NCBI RefSeq assembly: GCF_033568475.1 | Contig: NC_133123.1 | Span: 3,224,001 to 3,288,000 of the forward strand | Reading direction: 5' to 3' | DNA length: 64,000 bases | Source of the DNA: Henckelia pumila | Lineage: Eukaryota > Streptophyta > Magnoliopsida > Lamiales > Gesneriaceae | In this document: positions 11,821 through 24,418 of the stretch, one piece after another | Position numbering within the stretch: the stretch's first letter is position 1 | Layout of the letters: each line of letters starts with the position of its first letter | Translations under genes and position numbers: made by a program | Notes under the pieces: generated by a model | Database searches by the model: none | Told to the model about the DNA's origin: nothing | What the model saw: only the letters and a program-made list of their open reading frames with translations

Positions 11821-14084
11821 TCAGCTCAAGTGTTTGTAGCAGCTATAGGCAAATGCAACTGATACAGCAGCACCAACAACAGCAAGTGCAGCATATGCAT
11901 CTTCACGCTCCCAGGTTTCAAACCAAGTAGGCATTGAGCACACTTTATGAGGACCAGGTCCATTTCCACTATTATTTTGAGAAATTTGTCTCTTATAGCG
12001 CCTTTTCCTTTCATTAGCAACATTTTCGGCAACCTTGGTAGACTCAGGATCCACCTTTCCTTGTGATGCAAGGTTCTGACAGCAAGAGAAACCATCATTC
12101 TCTTGACAACATGCTGTGCCATCTGCTTGAGATGCGCACATACTAGCTTTTGCATTGTTTACTCCTGTAGTCTCATTCGTGCTCTTATCCATAAATGGTT
12201 CACCGCTGATCTGAAACCTTAGTTCCTGTGACTTTTTCTGGTCGTTTTCTGATAATCCCATTTGTCCCCTGCAAAAACAATCAAATATTTATGGGCCATA
12301 CTCATAAAGAAATTCTAATACATGTCTGCTATATTTTACCTCCATAGGCAATCGACAATTTCTCCTTTCCCAATATGCTGTTCAAGCAAAACAGGTACAT
12401 CTTCAGGCATAACATACCCGTACCTGCAGCGTAGTTGCAATATTATGATCTTTTAATTAGTGTACAGGCAATTTTCAACAAAGGGAGAAACAGCTCAATA
12501 ACATTAGGTAAAGGAGAACTAGTTATCCACGTACCAGTGGCCAGTGACTTCTTTCTTGATGTTAGGTCCAAAAATGATCACATTACCCGCATACTTGTGC
12601 CCTCCAATGTGTGAACAGGGGCCAACCGACACTTTACCTTGTAAACCGCGTGATTCTATCTCATCCTTAAATTTATTAATAACAGATGGTCCACAAACAC
12701 CGCATCGTCGATCCCTTGAGCCATGACAGCATACAAAAATATAACAACCCCTCAAAGCTTCTGGGCTTCCAGGTAACCATTCACACTCCTTCACAAGCAC
12801 CTCCTCGACAAATGTATCAACATCAAAGTGTGTTAATCTCCTGTAATTTATTCAAACTTACAATCTTTCGGGGCAAATACAAAGGAATGCTATGGGTTTC
12901 CAAAGCAGTAAAAGACGAACTTTAACCTGTATCTAATCATGTCTGGAAAGATTAACACATCACCGTTTGATGTCTCAGTACCATCGCGCCCCTCACAGAT
13001 AGTTAAACGGGTCTGAAAAGATATGTGACAAAGTGATTGTCATAAAAAGGATAATTGAAAACATAGTGAAGAGGAAACCAAGTAGTGATTTTTCCCATTT
13101 ATCATGGAAACACGTTGTCATGGTATTCACAGGGAGAAATCCAAGACACTTCAAAGAAGCAGTGGACCGATCTTCTTGACAGAAAATCAACCTACATTAG
13201 TTCTTTTTCCATTAAAGTACACAGAAGTACAGGAAATCTTTTGTTTCATAATGAAACGTATTTTTCAGTCAAAGAAACAGCAAGTTGTTGATTGTACATA
13301 GCGATTAGAAGCTTTCAATGTTTGAAAAATGGCATTTGATTCGAGAGCTAGATTTGTCTTAATATTCCACGTAAGTTGAGACAATGGGTCAAAACTCAAA
13401 AGAACCCAGCCTAATAATTCGAGTAGCTTCACAGAGCAATTTCACTAATTCTACCCGATAAGGTTGATGCATAACCCGCACGCATCAAACAACATCCCAA
13501 CACAAACATACATACAATTGAAAAACTAAATCCACATCAAAATTCAATTTGGTTTTTCCTCCAAACTCATCAAGCATCCACAACCTTGCCATCGTTCATC
13601 AACATTCTACCGGAGAGAAAAAGAAATCAAGAAACAGGCGTTGCACCGCCGCACAAAACCCAGAAGCGAAAAAAAAAAAACCTTGTACCTGTCGTCTCAT
13701 TTCTGTCTTCCTCGCAGCCAGAGCGGCCGCAAGAAGTCTGGGAAGCCGATCGAATTCAGCGGCCTCAATACGAGGCGGCCACACCTGAGGGTTCTTGTAG
13801 CACAAGAAGACGTGGCGCTCGTACAACTCCACAGTTCCCACAAGCGGACCCTGCCTGAAATCGGGACGCGAGAAGCCATATTCGGCCTCGTTGACAAATC
13901 CAGCGTCGTATCCCCCGCCGAGGAACCCATCGTTCTGGAAGCTGCCGGAGGCGCTACCCATTTGGGAGGCGTCAAGAAGGTAACTATCGGGGTCGGAGAC
14001 GGCTGCGGGCGAGGAAGACGAGGCCGGATGGTGGGGGGCACTCAGCAGTAGAAGAGGATCGTCGCGATTGCTCGCCATTGACAT
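11821..14084 (-). CDS. Sucrase/ferredoxin-like (Suc_Fer) thioredoxin-fold protein with a C-terminal membrane anchor
   Basis: Five exons on the minus strand: 14084-13689, 13012-12927, 12840-12535, 12423-12340 and 12268-11821, joining in frame to 439 aa. The Suc_Fer domain covers roughly residues 85-285. It shows CYIFVCCHGSRDRRCGVCGP (Cys192-Pro211) and GPCSHIGGHKYAGN (233-246), the conserved Cys and His-Gly-Gly-His elements of thioredoxin-like [2Fe-2S] ferredoxin relatives. Yeast Aim32, a mitochondrial member, is the best-known relative; the plant substrate is not established. A polar linker with five clustered cysteines follows. A C-terminal hydrophobic helix (YAALAVVGAAVSVAFAYSCY) suggests a tail anchor. 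The N-terminus is Ser/Pro-rich and may be a targeting region. ATG 14084 opens the frame; a second in-frame ATG two codons later (MSMAS) is an alternative start. Confidence 0.9.
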
Positions 14085-15057
14085 TGGATGCTGTCCCGTA
14101 CAGTTGCGAGTGAGTGAGTGTGTGCTTTTTTGCTCTTTGTTTTTTGGCTGCTCTATTTTGTCAACTCACATTCAACACTATACTTAACTTCCGTTTTTTC
14201 CATATTTTACCTTCCATGATACAAATTTTTAAACAATAATTATACCGTGTTATATAATCATTTTATATAATCGTTTAAATGTTTCCGCTTTTCATCAAAT
14301 TTTGTATTCTAACAATTGATTATAACGATATTTGGCAAAAACATGATAAGGATCCATGTATTAATTTTTTTATTGATTTGAAAATTACACGAGATTGTAT
14401 TTGGTTTATGCGTGAAAAACGTTTTTAATTTTTATTAAAATTAGATTATATCAATTCAAGACTGAATAATAATACATAAACACACCAAATTTAATAATAA
14501 ACACATTTTTCAAGTTGTCAAAAACACAAGTCTTTGTTTATATTGTAAAACTTTTGTCGATCCTTGTTAGGTTATGCGTCGTCTCTTATACTCCAAGAAT
14601 TTGAGTAACGAAATTTTTTCCTCATGCTTCAAACTTAATCGACGATGGTTTGTTTGCAAAAAGGCTTTGCTCATTAACATAAATAGAACGTTGAAGATTT
14701 TAGGGTATATGTGAAATAAATTATAACATCGCAGAAGGTTGTGAAATTTTGTTTTAGGCAAGAAGATCACCGGAGAAGGATGGTGGCAAAGCTTTCCGAG
14801 GAAATCTTTATTTCTATAAAATGTTGTCAAAAGCACGAACCTTCAATAAGCATGTATTTGAATTCCACAAGCAATCTAAAACGCTCACCAAGCACACCTG
14901 ACATTACTAGTGGGCACCTTTACACCATCAATGAACCAAAAACACAACCACCTAGAGCAAAATTTTCAAAATAATTAATCCCAAAATATACACAAGAGAT
15001 GTCCAACGCTAGTTTGTTTTAAGATGAACATACTGCACAAAAATTTGTTTATAACAC
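14085..15057. other. Spacer: Suc_Fer promoter side and WEB gene 3' side
   Basis: AT-rich sequence of 973 bp between two minus-strand genes. It must hold the Suc_Fer promoter and 5' leader, and the WEB-family 3' UTR. No other gene or repeat is recognised. Confidence 0.5.
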
Positions 15058-17538
15058 TCACCAAACCGGTTTCTCACCGGGCAAATAAGAAGGAGAACCA
15101 CCCCCCACTTGGGTTTTCTTCTTGTGAAACACCCCGGTGAGGCTAGGCATTAGCACTTTCTTGGCTACTGATGTTTTTGCTTTCTCTAACTTTCGAGATT
15201 GCACGACCGTCTCTTGAGGCTTCTGCTTCTGGGTTTGGTACACAGGAGGGGGTGATACGGGGGGGGACTTCTCTGTTTCGGCGAGAATCATAGACGCTGC
15301 TTCTGCTGCCTTCTTCTGCTCCCGTTCACGCCATCTTCTGAGTTCTCCCTCAACTGCCTTCTTGGCTGCCTCGGCCATCTCTGCTTTCTTCAGTGCCTCC
15401 TGAGTTGCAGCTTTCATGTCCTCGATTTCCTTCTGTGTAGCCTCGAATCTCTTCAGGGCCTCATTTTCACTGGCTTTCACTGCTTCCACCTGAGCCATCG
15501 CTGCTGCAACTTTCATACCTGTTAGTTTTTCAGATTCCTCAACCTTATGGCTCAGTGATTCAAACTCGTCTCTTGATATTGTAATCTGGGCACCAGGCTC
15601 TGAAGTTGAGACACGGGCTGCCTCAGTTTTCTCAGACAAAATCTTGATCTGATCAAGGGCTCTAGCTTCAGCTTCCTTTGATTCTTCTGCTTCATGCAAA
15701 GCAAATCTCAGTTTCTTTTCTACTTCTTCGAGTTCAATTCTGGCTGCTTCTGCTACTCCCTTAAGCTCCTTTGCTTGCTGCTTCATGTCTTCAGCTTCAT
15801 GTTTCGCATTCTCTCTCTCCAAAGCAAGCTGCCGGATTGTAGCGATCATTTCGTCAGAAGCACCCCTCACTTTTGCTTCTTCCAAAAGCGCTTCTTCAAG
15901 CTCAAACTTTGCTTTTCGGAGCTTCACATGCAGACTACCTGCAATGGATTCTGTTTCTGCTTCTTTCTCTTTCAAGTCAGAGTGCTCCTTTTTAATGTCA
16001 TCCAGTTCTGATTTACGGGTCTCCACTAGATTTCTCAAAGTATTCTCCTCTTCCACCACTTTATGCAGAGACTCTTTAGCACCATCCAACTCTGAAGTAA
16101 CAGCCTTCACAGAATCAAGATCTGCATCTCTTCTACCCCCCATATCCTTTTTTAAACCTTCTGTCTCCGACAAGGTTTCACTCAATTGAGTCTCCAGATT
16201 CTTAACAAGTTCCGGATCTATATCTTTTTTCAAAGCAAGCAATTTTTTTAATGTCTCGTCATGTTTTGCTTTGTATAACTGCTTTTGTTTTTCCTTTTCA
16301 TCACAAATATTTGTTTCGTCTTCCTTCGCTTGAGCTATTGTAAACTTCACTTGCTGAATCGAGTCTTGGACAGTAGCTATTTCCTTGGATAACTCACCAA
16401 CTTTTCCCACATTTTCCTGGGCAGAATTATTTGCCTCAGCAGCTCGCTTGCTGGCAATGTCCCTATCTTTCACAGATGCGTCATAATTTTGGCGTGTTTT
16501 TATCAACTCTTGTTTTGCCGCATCAAGTTCGGTGACCATAGCCATATACTGAACTCTAGAAGTTTCAAGATCTGTATTTGAAGATTCAGCAGTTACTTTA
16601 GAATTGTCATTGTTGGATTCCGCGAGTTGCTTTGCTTGATGCTCAGCGACTTCCACATCCTTAATTGCTGAATCCTTGGATTCATTTATACTTTTCAGTT
16701 TCTGGGTAAGATCTGAAACAGTCCATTTAGCTTTTTCAAGCTCTGCAAGAGCCTGAGCTTTGGTCATCTCCGCATTTTGTAATTGATCTTTCAACCTATT
16801 AAGCTCTTTCTCGACCAAGTGAAGCTGAGTCTCTTTTGCCAGCACTCTCTGAAAGAACAAAAAACATGTGGCAGGGGACCAAATTAGTAAATGTGCAGCA
16901 GCACTTGGTGGTTCAACATGAGTTTATGACTTTTACGTATAACTAACCCAGCACATGAATATCCAACCATGGTAAAGCGAAAAAAACCAATAAATGCTTT
17001 TTAATATCGATTCATTAGGGATGTGATTGTAACCAAATCATAGAAATTAAAGTTAAAAAGAGCAATGGAGGAACAATTATTTCACTAGACTCTAATACAG
17101 AGTCAACCTAAGAGCAATTAAATAGTAACATGAGGTTAACATTCAATGAAACTCAAGCCCTTTACCTCAAACTTCAAGTTTCTGTATGCAAATTAAGTAC
17201 AAAAAAGAAATTATCCCAGACTTCTACACTGGAGGTAAAACAATACACATATTCAACATTCTTGGATCTGAAGTTGACACGAGAAAATCATGGGGATGTA
17301 GTACGATAATTATAGACACTAAGCAAGGGCTACGAAAAAAGAAAAGAAGAAGAGGAAATCAACATACTTCTGCAGATTGTGGTTTTGCCTTCTTAAAGGC
17401 TGGCTTTTCCCCTGAAAAGGCACCTTCGCCAAATAAACTGACAGCATCTTTGACAGATTGAAACGGTGCACTGGTGTCAATTTCTCCCACCTCAGCTTTA
17501 GCTGAACCTTTGGTTTTCTGATAATCTTTTGCCACCAT
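15058..17538 (-). CDS. WEB family coiled-coil protein (DUF827), At5g55860-type
   Basis: Two exons on the minus strand, 17538-17368 and 16848-15058, joined at phase 0 to 653 aa. The first exon encodes the conserved WEB N-terminal block, including GEIDTSAPFQSVKDAVSLFG and EKPAFKKAKPQSAE. Exon 2 is almost entirely heptad-rich Glu/Lys/Ala coiled coil (roughly residues 60-540). A Pro-rich stretch (PPVSPPPVY) and a basic tail with LPSLTGVFHKKK follow. The family includes WEB1 and PMI2, which maintain the velocity of light-induced chloroplast movement through actin. The role of this subgroup is less well defined. The protein is predicted to be cytosolic, with no signal or membrane segment. The chosen ATG starts MVAKDYQKTK, as expected for the subgroup. 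Confidence 0.9.
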
Positions 17539-19385
17539 AATTCTTCACTCGGTTGTTTGTTGCCAACTATTACATGTCAAGAACAGCAAATGAAACGCTA
17601 TTTCGACGAAAGGGGTGGATTAATGATATTATTATGAAGGAAAACAAAGACCAATCCAACAGAAGAAACTCTGTGGACAACAAGTTAAATTAATACGGGT
17701 ATGTGGAACATATTTACTACCACATTGGAGAATGTTTAATTTAACGTAATATTACATCTAAGATCATGGCTTGGGTTCTCAAGCAGCTATCATCAACCAG
17801 TGAAGGACATGCCGCTGACAATTTTTTACACGAGCCGCGCAAGAGATTCAGCTCATGAGAAAATATTGAATTTCAATGTATCATGGTCCCCTTCTTAAGT
17901 TAGAGCAAATTAACTTATTCGAGGGAAAGATTTGATTGCTGATATTGTCAGAAGAAATGAGACAAACAAATTTTACCTGACAGAAGTAATGCTCTAATAA
18001 ACTTAAAAGAATAAAAGAAAATCCCATCGCCTTATCAAACAGGTATTAAGCCACCGTAGAATGATAGAACTAAGGAAAAATTCTACAGCAAATTGCTAAG
18101 GTTGGTCACTGATTTATTCAACATGAATCATCTTGCGTGCAGAAAAACCAGAAAAATTACTGTGAGTTTCAAGAAAAAAAATCAATTTAATCAGAAAGAT
18201 CAGCCATTAAATTCCTAAACAACAAAATAAGCACGCAGGCATAATAAAGACTGGCATTTAAGTAACTAAGATGACTTCAAGATCCTACTTAAATACATGC
18301 TAGTACACCATTCCTTCAGTAAGCCAGAGGATCAGAACCATATGCCGAAAGACATGTGATTTATAGAAATTTCCCATTGATATTCGAAGTTCCTCCGACA
18401 CTTGTTCTTCCAGTAAAGTAGTCTTTCCCCTCTACCAATTATTTCTTTCCAACAAGAGACGGAGAGGAGAAAATCCTTTCTCTCAATCATTGGTGTAGAT
18501 CAACCATATATTTAATTATGAGTCATGAATACACTACAATATGTCAAATAATAAATAACTTGAGAACCATTAGAAATGAATGGACCCACTGATCAAGGTT
18601 CACCTGATATTAACTTTTTCTGGCGAAAAACTTTTACTTCAGCATGAATCCACATCAATAGATAATTATCGAACCATAAGAAAAACTAAATTATCCACTA
18701 AATGGAAAAGGGTAAAAATTAGGATAAAATATAGAGAAGGGGTGAAAAGTACAAACCCAATAATAATTCACTCAAGAACCTTTATCATGTGATAGCAGAC
18801 AAAAACGTCAACGTAAACCCTAGAAATCATCAAAGCTTTTGAATCCCAAAAACGTTTTTTCCAGAAATAAAAAAGAAATCGTTGGATACTGCAGAATCTT
18901 GATAAACCTCACCAATCTTTCGAGACCCAAAGGCCGAACCTTTTCACAGAATCCGCGAACAGCACAAAAAACCCACAAACAACTAAACTCCGAGAGACTG
19001 CCACTGTGGTTCGAACCCCAAGAAAATCACCTCTCAAGGTCTAAGAACAATAAGAACGACCAAACACTCAGCGATGAAGAAAAAAAAAACTTTTTTTCCC
19101 AAACTCTGATATTGGGTAGGAAAAAATGGAGAAAATGGAGAAGACTTCAACGTTTTGCGAGAAAAAACTGGGGAGATGACTTCAAATTTCTTGCCAATCT
19201 CATATATTAAAAAAACAAAGAGCAGCAAATCAGAGAAAGAGAGAGGATGATTGCCAGGTCAGCGAGTTGCACCGCCCAAAGCTGACTAGGGAAAAAGAGC
19301 CCTTTCCTCATTTTGATTGTCAACAGTATCCCACCCTATTATTCATTCTTCATCATAACTCAATACATTTATACATGTCAAATTA
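17539..19385. other. WEB gene 5' region
   Basis: About 1.8 kb upstream of the WEB start codon. On the minus strand an AG acceptor-like site (CATGTAATAG, about 17,570) lies shortly before the ATG, so a 5'-UTR intron reaching towards about 19.2 kb is possible. I could not fix the donor or transcription start. No coding gene is seen. Confidence 0.35.
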
Positions 19386-19729
19386 AGGGATTGTTTGCAA
19401 TAGATTATAATCTTGTAGAAGTGATTAATTTATAAATTATAAAAAAGTTAAGAAAAATCAAAAGTTGGCAGTGTTTGAAAATAAATGTGAAAATCTTAAA
19501 ATCAAAGTTGGGTAGTTTTTGATAAATAAGTGATTAGAGTGATTTTAACAATGACCTTCTTATTAAAATTACTTTTGGAGAATCATAATCACCCCATGAT
19601 TAGCTTTTGGATTTCAATTAAGTTAAGCATAAGCTAACATATAATCTAGGTTTAAAAAACACACACAAATTATTTTTTTAAACCAAAAACTAACAACCAC
19701 TTTTTTTAGTGATTGCAAACACTTTTTAA
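19386..19729. repeat. Possible degenerate MITE
   Basis: The ends carry an inverted similarity: AGGGATTGTTTGCAAT at 19386-19401 and, reading back from about 19729, AAAAAGTGTTTGCAATCACT. The shared core TGTTTGCAAT resembles hAT-type miniature element ends. There is no convincing target duplication and the termini are diverged, so confidence is low. Confidence 0.25.
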
Positions 19730-20822
19730 ATGGATTACTAATACTAGTAAATATGACACATACAAATGAAAAAGAGTAAAAAATTATAAACAACAGGTAG
19801 AAAATAGAAGGAGAGAGGGTTTTGTGGGAGAGAAAACTGCATCACGGTCAGAAAAGTTGGAGAAAAAAGTGGAGAGATGTTACATTGGTGTAATTAAGTC
19901 ACACCAAATTAGTTAGTAAGATGTTTTCTTGTTTTATATAACCTTATACATATAACAATTTTATAAACATTTTTTCGAGTAAACGTGCCGCACGGAAATT
20001 ATCTTACTTGACTATCGTGACAGATGGAATCAATATCTTAGTCCAAAGTCTTACCCAATACACATGAAAAGACAATGATCGTATCATCATAAAATGTAGA
20101 ATAAAAAAAATGATCGTTTTTAAAGAATTGGATTATATAGATAGCTAGCAAACTTGTAAAGATGTGCTGCAAGTTTATACATCTTTACCTAACATATAAA
20201 ACATATAATCGTATCTATTCTGAGAATTACCCTCGTGCTTCTTATTGCAATCAGGACTCACATATTTTGTTATTGCAGTCAGGACTCACATATCACATGA
20301 GCTTTCAAAATAAAATAAAATAAAAATAATAAATATGGGGAAAATTTAAAAACAATAAAAAAATTAAATTCATGTTTTCTATGTATCTTATAAATTATAT
20401 TATTTTAAGATCATAGAGGATGGCCACGTACCATGGACCCTCCGAGTCCGGACTCCGGACTACTCTATATTTTTGTGTCGGCAAATAATGTATTAGCATT
20501 TAACCAGGCTTCAATCTGGGCCGTTAATCTTTAGTAGACTCTAATAATCGGTTGTCAATGGGCTAGCCCATTGACTTCGTATAGCATTTTTCCAAGTTCC
20601 ATCAACAATTCAATTCAACATCTCCTATTCTCCTAGATAATAAAAACAAAACCAATAGACAAAAAATACCTTATATTATCTTCGGAAAAAAAAGTAACTT
20701 GTAGATAACTCCCTAAATCAAACATAAGTTTCAATTTACTTCCTATATTTGTCTTTCCGAAAATGCCCTTGTCTTTATTTTAATCATTATTATTTCTTGA
20801 ATTATCAAATGTGGAATCGGAT
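19730..20822. other. AT-rich flank of the endogenous virus
   Basis: No gene is seen. A 24-bp motif is repeated with a period of 28 bp at about 20242-20293 (TTATTGCARTCAGGACTCAC with one change). The left end of a 21-bp inverted match to the far side of the virus copy lies at 20636-20656. The viral left border falls somewhere between here and 20,823. Confidence 0.4.
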
Positions 20823-22216
20823 TCAAAAATTTGATTCACTTGATTCTTCAAGATAATAAATATTTTCATTGTCGGATGAAAATTCAATTGTTTTTACTGG
20901 ATATAACCCAATAGTATATATTTCTTCAAGAAGTTTAACTTTATTTTTTTTTTCGTTTCGTTTTGGACATTCATTTGCATAATGACCTTCTTCATTGCAC
21001 AACCAACATGTGCAGTTCTTTCCTTTACCTTTTGGGAAATGTGGTTTTTTATTATCAAACTTTTTATAAAAAAATTTTTTATAAGGTTTTCTGAAGAAAT
21101 TCCTTCTAAATTTCTTTTTCTTATAGGGAATAAATTTTCTATTAAAATATTTATAAGGTTTATTTAATTTATTATGTTTCTGTCGTTTTAAATGTTTGTG
21201 TGACATGTTTGTTTTACAATCGTATTCTTTTACTGTGAATTTTATTTTGTCACAACAAAGTTTATTGTTTTGTTTGTAAGATTTGGATATTCTTTTATTT
21301 AATGTTACTTCATGACATTTCTTTGTTATAACGTCTTTAATAAATTTAATAGCTCCTCTTAGTGTTTTGGCATAAGCACTAGTTAAGAATTCATATTTAC
21401 TATTTATTGGTATATTAGGTATTTTATTAAAAATACTTAATTTATAATGCTCTTTTTTATCAGCATCTATTAACTGATAATAGTTTGTTTCATAATCACA
21501 TATAAATTCTTCTAGATAACATAGATTACATAATTTTATATTATCCAGAATAAAAATTGCTCTATTTTGTTCTATATTTTTGGCTACTAAATTAGCGTCA
21601 TTATTAGAAACTCCTAAAAATTCTTGGTACAAGGCATAAACAAATAGTTCAAAATATCGATGTCCTGTCATTCCTTGTGGTAGATTAGTAATTACTATAT
21701 TTTCAGCCCAAGTTCTTACTGCTCCTACCAGTGTCATTTTTATCATCCCATGAGTTAAAACTTGAATATTCCCACTTTGTCTAATAATGATGTTAATTGA
21801 ATTTGTACTGATAGTTCATTTGTCCAATGATCTATCTTTGATTTTCTTTCTTTGGTTGTTGAACAACCTAAATCTAAGATATTCTGTTTCACAGATCCTG
21901 ATGTTTTTGATTCTCTAAGAATATCTTTAACATCTTTATAAGATCCAGAGTATTGGTCTCTGTTATATTTAAATTCTTCATCATCTCTTCCACCACTACC
22001 TTCTACATTCGTTCGTAGATTTAATCGTGGTCTAGAATCATCTTCAGATTCTGATTCTGAAATATCCATATCTCTGTATTGTTCTGATTTCTGATGTGAA
22101 TGATATAATTCTTCTGTATTTACTCCTATTTGTTCAAAATCAGATGAGTCTGTTTCACTAAACATCTCCATACTTATGTTTGTCATAATTAAGGGGATTT
22201 CTATACCATGATTCAA
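20823..22216 (-). pseudogene. Pararetroviral coat protein gene, frameshifted
   Basis: Two minus-strand frames abut: 22216-21755 (acidic, Ser/Glu/Asp-rich N-terminal part, typical of caulimovirid capsid precursors) and 21746-20823 (the capsid core and a Lys/Arg-rich C-terminal part). The second ends with a retroviral-type zinc knuckle, CWLCNEEGHYANEC (CX2CX4HX4C), near 21,000, followed by a short acidic tail. The first frame terminates within the capsid core and continues in another frame after about 21,750, which indicates a one-base deletion there. The original start lies upstream of 22216 and is not resolved. The family function is packaging of the viral genome; this copy is inactive as it stands. 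Confidence 0.85.
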
Positions 22217-22298
22217 TTTTGAATGGTGGTTCTTCTTCCATTTTCCTTTTTCCTTTATCTATTGGAAGAACTTCTTTAAGATAGTTTAATATTTAATT
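22158..22298 (-). pseudogene. Left-hand remnant of a small basic viral ORF
   Basis: On the minus strand an open frame enters from the retrotransposon junction at 22298 and ends at a TAG at 22158-22160. It encodes a basic segment (LPIDKGKRKM) and overlaps the coat protein start region in another frame. Its upstream part is on the other side of the insertion (32829-32982). It may be the C-terminus of a virion-associated-type protein; this is inferred from position only. Confidence 0.3.
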
Positions 22299-23900
22299 TG
22301 TAACACCCGGTATTTTTAATTACATAAATCCGCCTGCATAATTAAGATATTTAATTATTTAAATTTATGATTTATGGGTTAAATAATTATGTGAATTATT
22401 TGTGCATGATTTAATTTATTTTTTTAAGCATTTAACCCATAATTAGTAATTTTTATGATTGTTAGTATTTTAATTATTTGATCGCGTAGACGGGACCGTG
22501 GACGGACGAGATGACAACTTTCCACCCAAATTATTTTATGAGCCTTTTTAGAGCCTTAAAATATTATTTTGAGTTTTATTATCTCAAAATTTTAAGTATT
22601 TAATTTTATTTAATTTTAGGAGTCCATTTTTATTCAAATTAAGCCAAAATATTGACTTTTTATTATCTTTAAAATTCCCTAAAATTATTATTTCGAGATT
22701 TTATAATATTTATGTTAGTATTATTATTTTTAAAGTTGGGATTATTTTAATTATGTTATTATCTTCCTATTTTAATTATTAAACCATTATCTACCTAAAA
22801 TAATCCCCAAACTCTACGCCATTCTCCTAGCATCAGCCGCCTACCTCCCCTCCATTCTCCATATTCTTCATCAGATAGCATTCTCCAAGGACTCCATAGC
22901 CTCAATTCGTGTGGTTTTCAAGCCGAGTCATCGTCCCGTCGTCCCGGAACCGCCCCACGCTCGTGTTTTCTCGTCATCTTCGGTGAAAGGCATGATTCCT
23001 TCTCTTAATTTCGTGCCATATCAGTATAATATGTGGGTATTGTGTATGCATCAAAAAACTTTCAAAAATTTTCAGAAAAGTTTCGGCCATCATGAAATTT
23101 ATGGCTTGTAGTGTGAGTTTGATTGTCATGCTCATGTTTCTTAGCCATGGGTGTGTCTAGGCTGCTGGACAGGGTCCCTAGGATGTCTAGGGAGAGTCTA
23201 GGCTCGATTGGCTCGGACGGTTCGAGCCAAAAGAGCCCAGAAATTGAGCTGGTTCGTTTCTGCCTCTCCAAGTGCGCAGAACAGGGTTTCAAGGAAGGGA
23301 GCTTCGTTCTCCTTCCTCAGACCACGGTTTAGGGTAAGGCCGGTTGGGTTAGAACCCCATTTGAGTTTTCTAAGTTTTTGCAGAAGGTTGCATGGGCTTT
23401 CGTGGTCGGAGCTTCGAGGACGAAGGGTTTTCCCGCAGCTGCTCGGGTCTGCGCGACAGTGCAGAAGGGCCGGGTTGCAGGGCTTCGTTCTCACTCCATA
23501 GTCGACGGTTTGGGCTGGTTCTTGGCTTGTTGGAAAGGTCTGGATGTGAGCTAAGTCCTAGGGGTGGTGCTCCGGCCGGTGGGTGGCCGGAGCATGGCGG
23601 CCGCCGGCGTTCTTTGCAACTGCTCGTGGCCGCAGCAGTGCAGGGAAGAGGGTGATCGAGTTGGGGCTTTGGGAGTGGTTCCGGGTCGGGTCTTGGGTCC
23701 GGGTCGGGGCGGTTAGGTAGTGGGTCGGGTTAGTGAGTTCGGGTCCGAGTTTGGTGGGCCGGGCTCGAGTATTTTATTTTTAAAGTATTTTACAAATTTA
23801 TGTGTTTTTGGGTCAAATAAATTGAAATAAAATTATTTGGACTCCCAAATAATTTTATTTGGACTTTTAAAATTTTAATTAAGTTAGTCCATTTATTTTA

Positions 23901-24097
23901 TGGGCTTTTGGGCCCATAAAAGTTAATGGGCCAGTCTTTGAGTTTTTGGGCCCAATGGGCCAGTTTAAGTGTTATTGGGCTTAGTGTAATTTTAATGGGC
24001 TTTATTAATTTAATTGGGCTTAGAATAATTATTTGGGCTTAAAGTTTGAAATAATGGGCTTAAGTATGTTAATGGGCCAGATTTAAGTTAATGGGCT
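23901..24097 (+). promoter_or_regulatory. Array of twelve TGGGCY (site II-like) boxes in the LTR
   Basis: TGGGCC or TGGGCT occurs twelve times in the same orientation in under 200 bp, starting at about 23901, 23909, 23927, 23947, 23956, 23975, 23995, 24015, 24034, 24055, 24073 and 24092. TGGGCY site II boxes are known TCP-factor binding elements in promoters of genes active in dividing plant cells. That they drive this LTR is inference. The same array is at about 31,598-31,794 in the 3' LTR. Confidence 0.5.
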
Positions 24098-24344
24098 TGT
24101 GTGTAGGGCCAGCAGTCCAGGACCATCCATGAGAAAATTTGCATGTGTCCTGAATATATATTTAATTATTTATATGCATTTAAGTTATTTTAATATTTAT
24201 ATGTTAGTAAGAAATTAAATTAAATATATATGATGGACACACATTTTATTCAAGTACATGCATTCATGAAATAATATTTTATGCGTGATTTAATGTTTAA
24301 GTTGAGCAATAAAAATATTTTATGTTGGAAGTTGAAGTAGTGTG

Positions 24345-24418
24345 ACAATTTAAGGGGGATTCGTCCCCATATGATTGAAGGGCAGTTTACTGCCAATTTA
24401 AGAGGTGATTCGTCACCG
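24345..24418 (+). repeat. Tandem hairpin units in the LTR
   Basis: Two copies of a CAATTTAAG-led unit each form a 5-bp stem with a TTCG loop: GGGGA-TTCG-TCCCC at 24355-24368 and GGTGA-TTCG-TCACC at 24404-24417. Between them is a third stem, GGCAGT-TT-ACTGCC, at 24381-24394. The units differ by a G-C to T-A pair exchange that preserves the stem. The set recurs at 32052-32114. Confidence 0.6.

Noticed and set aside
15694-16189. Plus-strand open frames opposite the WEB gene
   Set aside because: Ser/Phe-rich mirror of a Glu/Lys-rich coiled coil; no independent support.
23062-23655. Open frames in the GC-rich part of the LTR
   Set aside because: Present identically in both LTRs, overlapping in several frames, no similarity; explained by high GC content and recent duplication.
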